From Pseudomonas sp. ERMR1:02 (lineage in GTDB: Bacteria > Pseudomonadota > Gammaproteobacteria > Pseudomonadales > Pseudomonadaceae), in contig NZ_NKJI01000009.1 in the NCBI RefSeq assembly GCF_002277815.1, positions 62,001 through 126,000 of the forward strand: 64,000 bases of DNA, given 5' to 3'. The notes beneath the pieces were generated by a model. It saw only the letters and a list, made by a program, of their open reading frames with translations, did not search any database and was not told where the DNA came from. Positions 63,002-64,000 of this stretch are shown here, in pieces. Made by a program: the position numbers and the translations under genes. How positions within the stretch are numbered: position 1 is the first letter of the stretch; every line of letters starts with the position of its first letter.

Positions 63002-64000
63002 ATGTTCAGACCTCTCTTCGTATTTATCGGCACGCGTTATACCCGTGCAAAGCGTCGCAATCATTTTGTGTCATTCATTTCCCTGACTTCGATGATCGGG
63101 CTCGCCCTTGGCGTGGTCGTGATGATTGTGGTGCTGTCGGTGATGAACGGCTTCGATCATGAGATGCGTACCCGCGTGCTGGGCATGGTGCCCCACGCGA
63201 CCATCGAGGCCGGTGAGCCGATCAGCGATTGGCAAAGCCTGGCCACCAAGGTCAAGCAGAACCCGCAGGTGACGGCCGTGGCGCCGTTTACTCAGATGCA
63301 GGGTTTGCTGACCAACAACGGCAAAGTCTCCAAAGTCCTGCTCAATGCCATCGACCCGGCGCTGGAACGCCAGGTGTCGATCATCGATAACTTCATGCAG
63401 CAGGGCAAACTAGACGATCTCAAGCCGGGCGAGTTCGGCATCGTCATCGGCGACAAGGCGGCGGCCAAGCTCGGTGCGGCGGTCGGCGACAAGCTGACAT
63501 TCGTGGCGCCGGAGGTCACCGTAACCCCGGCCGGGATGTTCCCGCGCATGAAGCGCTTTACCGTGGTCGGCATCTTCCATGTCGGCGCCGGCGAGATCGA
63601 CGGCTATCTGGGCATCACCAATCTCCAGGATCTGGCGCGGCTGCATCGCTGGAAACCGGATCAGGTCCAGGGCATTCGCCTGAAGTTCGACGACCTGTTC
63701 CAGGCACCGCGCACCGCGTGGAGCATCGCCCGGGAGCTCGGTGAGGATCATTACTACGCCCGCGACTGGACCCGCACCCACGGTAACCTGTATCAGGCGA
63801 TCCGCATGGAAAAAGCCATGATCGGCCTGCTGTTGCTGCTGATCGTCGCCGTCGCCGCGTTCAACATCATTTCCACGCTGGTGATGGTGGTGAATGACAA
63901 AAAGAGCGATATCGCGATCCTGCGTACCCTTGGCGCCACACCGGGCACGATCATGCGCACATTCATGGTGCAGGGCACGGTCATCGGCGTGGTAGGCACG
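63002..64000 (+). CDS. lolC: Lipoprotein-releasing ABC permease LolC/LolE (5' part)
   Basis: Inner-membrane permease of the LolCDE machine, which releases lipoproteins to LolA. 333 codons are present to the window end. N-terminal MFRPLFVFIGTRYTRAKRRN, first helix (SMIGLALGVVVMIVVLSVMN), a periplasmic domain from about residue 50 to 265, then the second helix (MIGLLLLLIVAVAAFNIIST) and the coupling region DKKSDIAILRTLGATPG. Placement near sthA matches the lolCDE locus. Whether it is LolC or the joint LolF type cannot be decided without the 3' end and the next gene. Confidence 0.92.
   Translation, partial: MFRPLFVFIGTRYTRAKRRNHFVSFISLTSMIGLALGVVVMIVVLSVMNGFDHEMRTRVLGMVPHATIEAGEPISDWQSLATKVKQNPQVTAVAPFTQMQGLLTNNGKVSKVLLNAIDPALERQVSIIDNFMQQGKLDDLKPGEFGIVIGDKAAAKLGAAVGDKLTFVAPEVTVTPAGMFPRMKRFTVVGIFHVGAGEIDGYLGITNLQDLARLHRWKPDQVQGIRLKFDDLFQAPRTAWSIARELGEDHYYARDWTRTHGNLYQAIRMEKAMIGLLLLLIVAVAAFNIISTLVMVVNDKKSDIAILRTLGATPGTIMRTFMVQGTVIGVVGT

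Overview
The window looks like chromosome of a member of the Pseudomonas fluorescens group. The basis is the high-GC coding style, the gene order (ccoI-ccoH-ccoG, two cco oxidase operons, aer, acnA; then slt-uup, fadBA, topA, lexA-sulA, psrA, nagZ, mtnP, mfd, gap, sthA, lolC), which follows P. aeruginosa PAO1 blocks PA1549-PA1564 and PA2986-PA3020 as I remember them, and about ten dispersed inverted repeats of the fluorescent-pseudomonad REP/REPIN type. No rRNA, tRNA or CRISPR array was seen.

Region by region: 1-12.1 kb is a minus-strand micro-aerobic respiration block. It holds the copper ATPase CcoI (cut by the window edge), CcoH, CcoG, a broken Phd/VapC-type toxin-antitoxin pair, and two tandem ccoNOQP operons for cbb3 cytochrome oxidase, with ANR(FNR)-like boxes ahead of ccoG and both ccoN genes. 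12.1-22.4 kb carries an alpha/beta hydrolase, the Aer energy sensor, aconitase AcnA, the 23S rRNA methyltransferase RlmM, TusA, a MATE exporter and PdxB. 22.6-31 kb carries an ABC exporter, a Fic protein with a VTDQ tandem repeat, lytic transglycosylase Slt, ABC-F protein Uup and a universal stress protein. 31.5-43.2 kb is a fatty-acid/SOS block: fadBA, topA, small conserved genes, lexA-sulA with two SOS boxes, psrA with two PsrA-type operators, nagZ and mtnP. 43.2-55.3 kb has two convergent SWIM/SNF2 helicases, a probable mfd-csiV-helicase operon and a long GAPDH. 55.3-57.1 kb is a complete group IIC intron placed directly behind the gap terminator. 57.3-64 kb has a citrate-type MFS transporter, ApbE, SthA, a glycerophosphodiesterase, a PilZ protein and the start of lolC.

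Data quality: at least 14 single-base deletions, nearly all in short homopolymers, break 12 otherwise well-conserved genes, including essential topA and all of ccoN, ccoO and ccoP in both operons. No insertions were seen, and 12 of the 14 events lie between 4.3 and 14.4 kb. I read these as consensus sequencing errors, not real gene decay. Those genes are typed as pseudogene over their full span, with the break stated.

Functional themes: oxygen-limited respiration and its sensors (cbb3 oxidases, CcoGHI, Aer, ANR sites); fatty-acid degradation and its regulator PsrA in one window; DNA damage response and repair (LexA, SulA, Mfd, TopA and possibly the SNF2 proteins); and redox cofactor metabolism (SthA, ApbE, GAPDH, PdxB).
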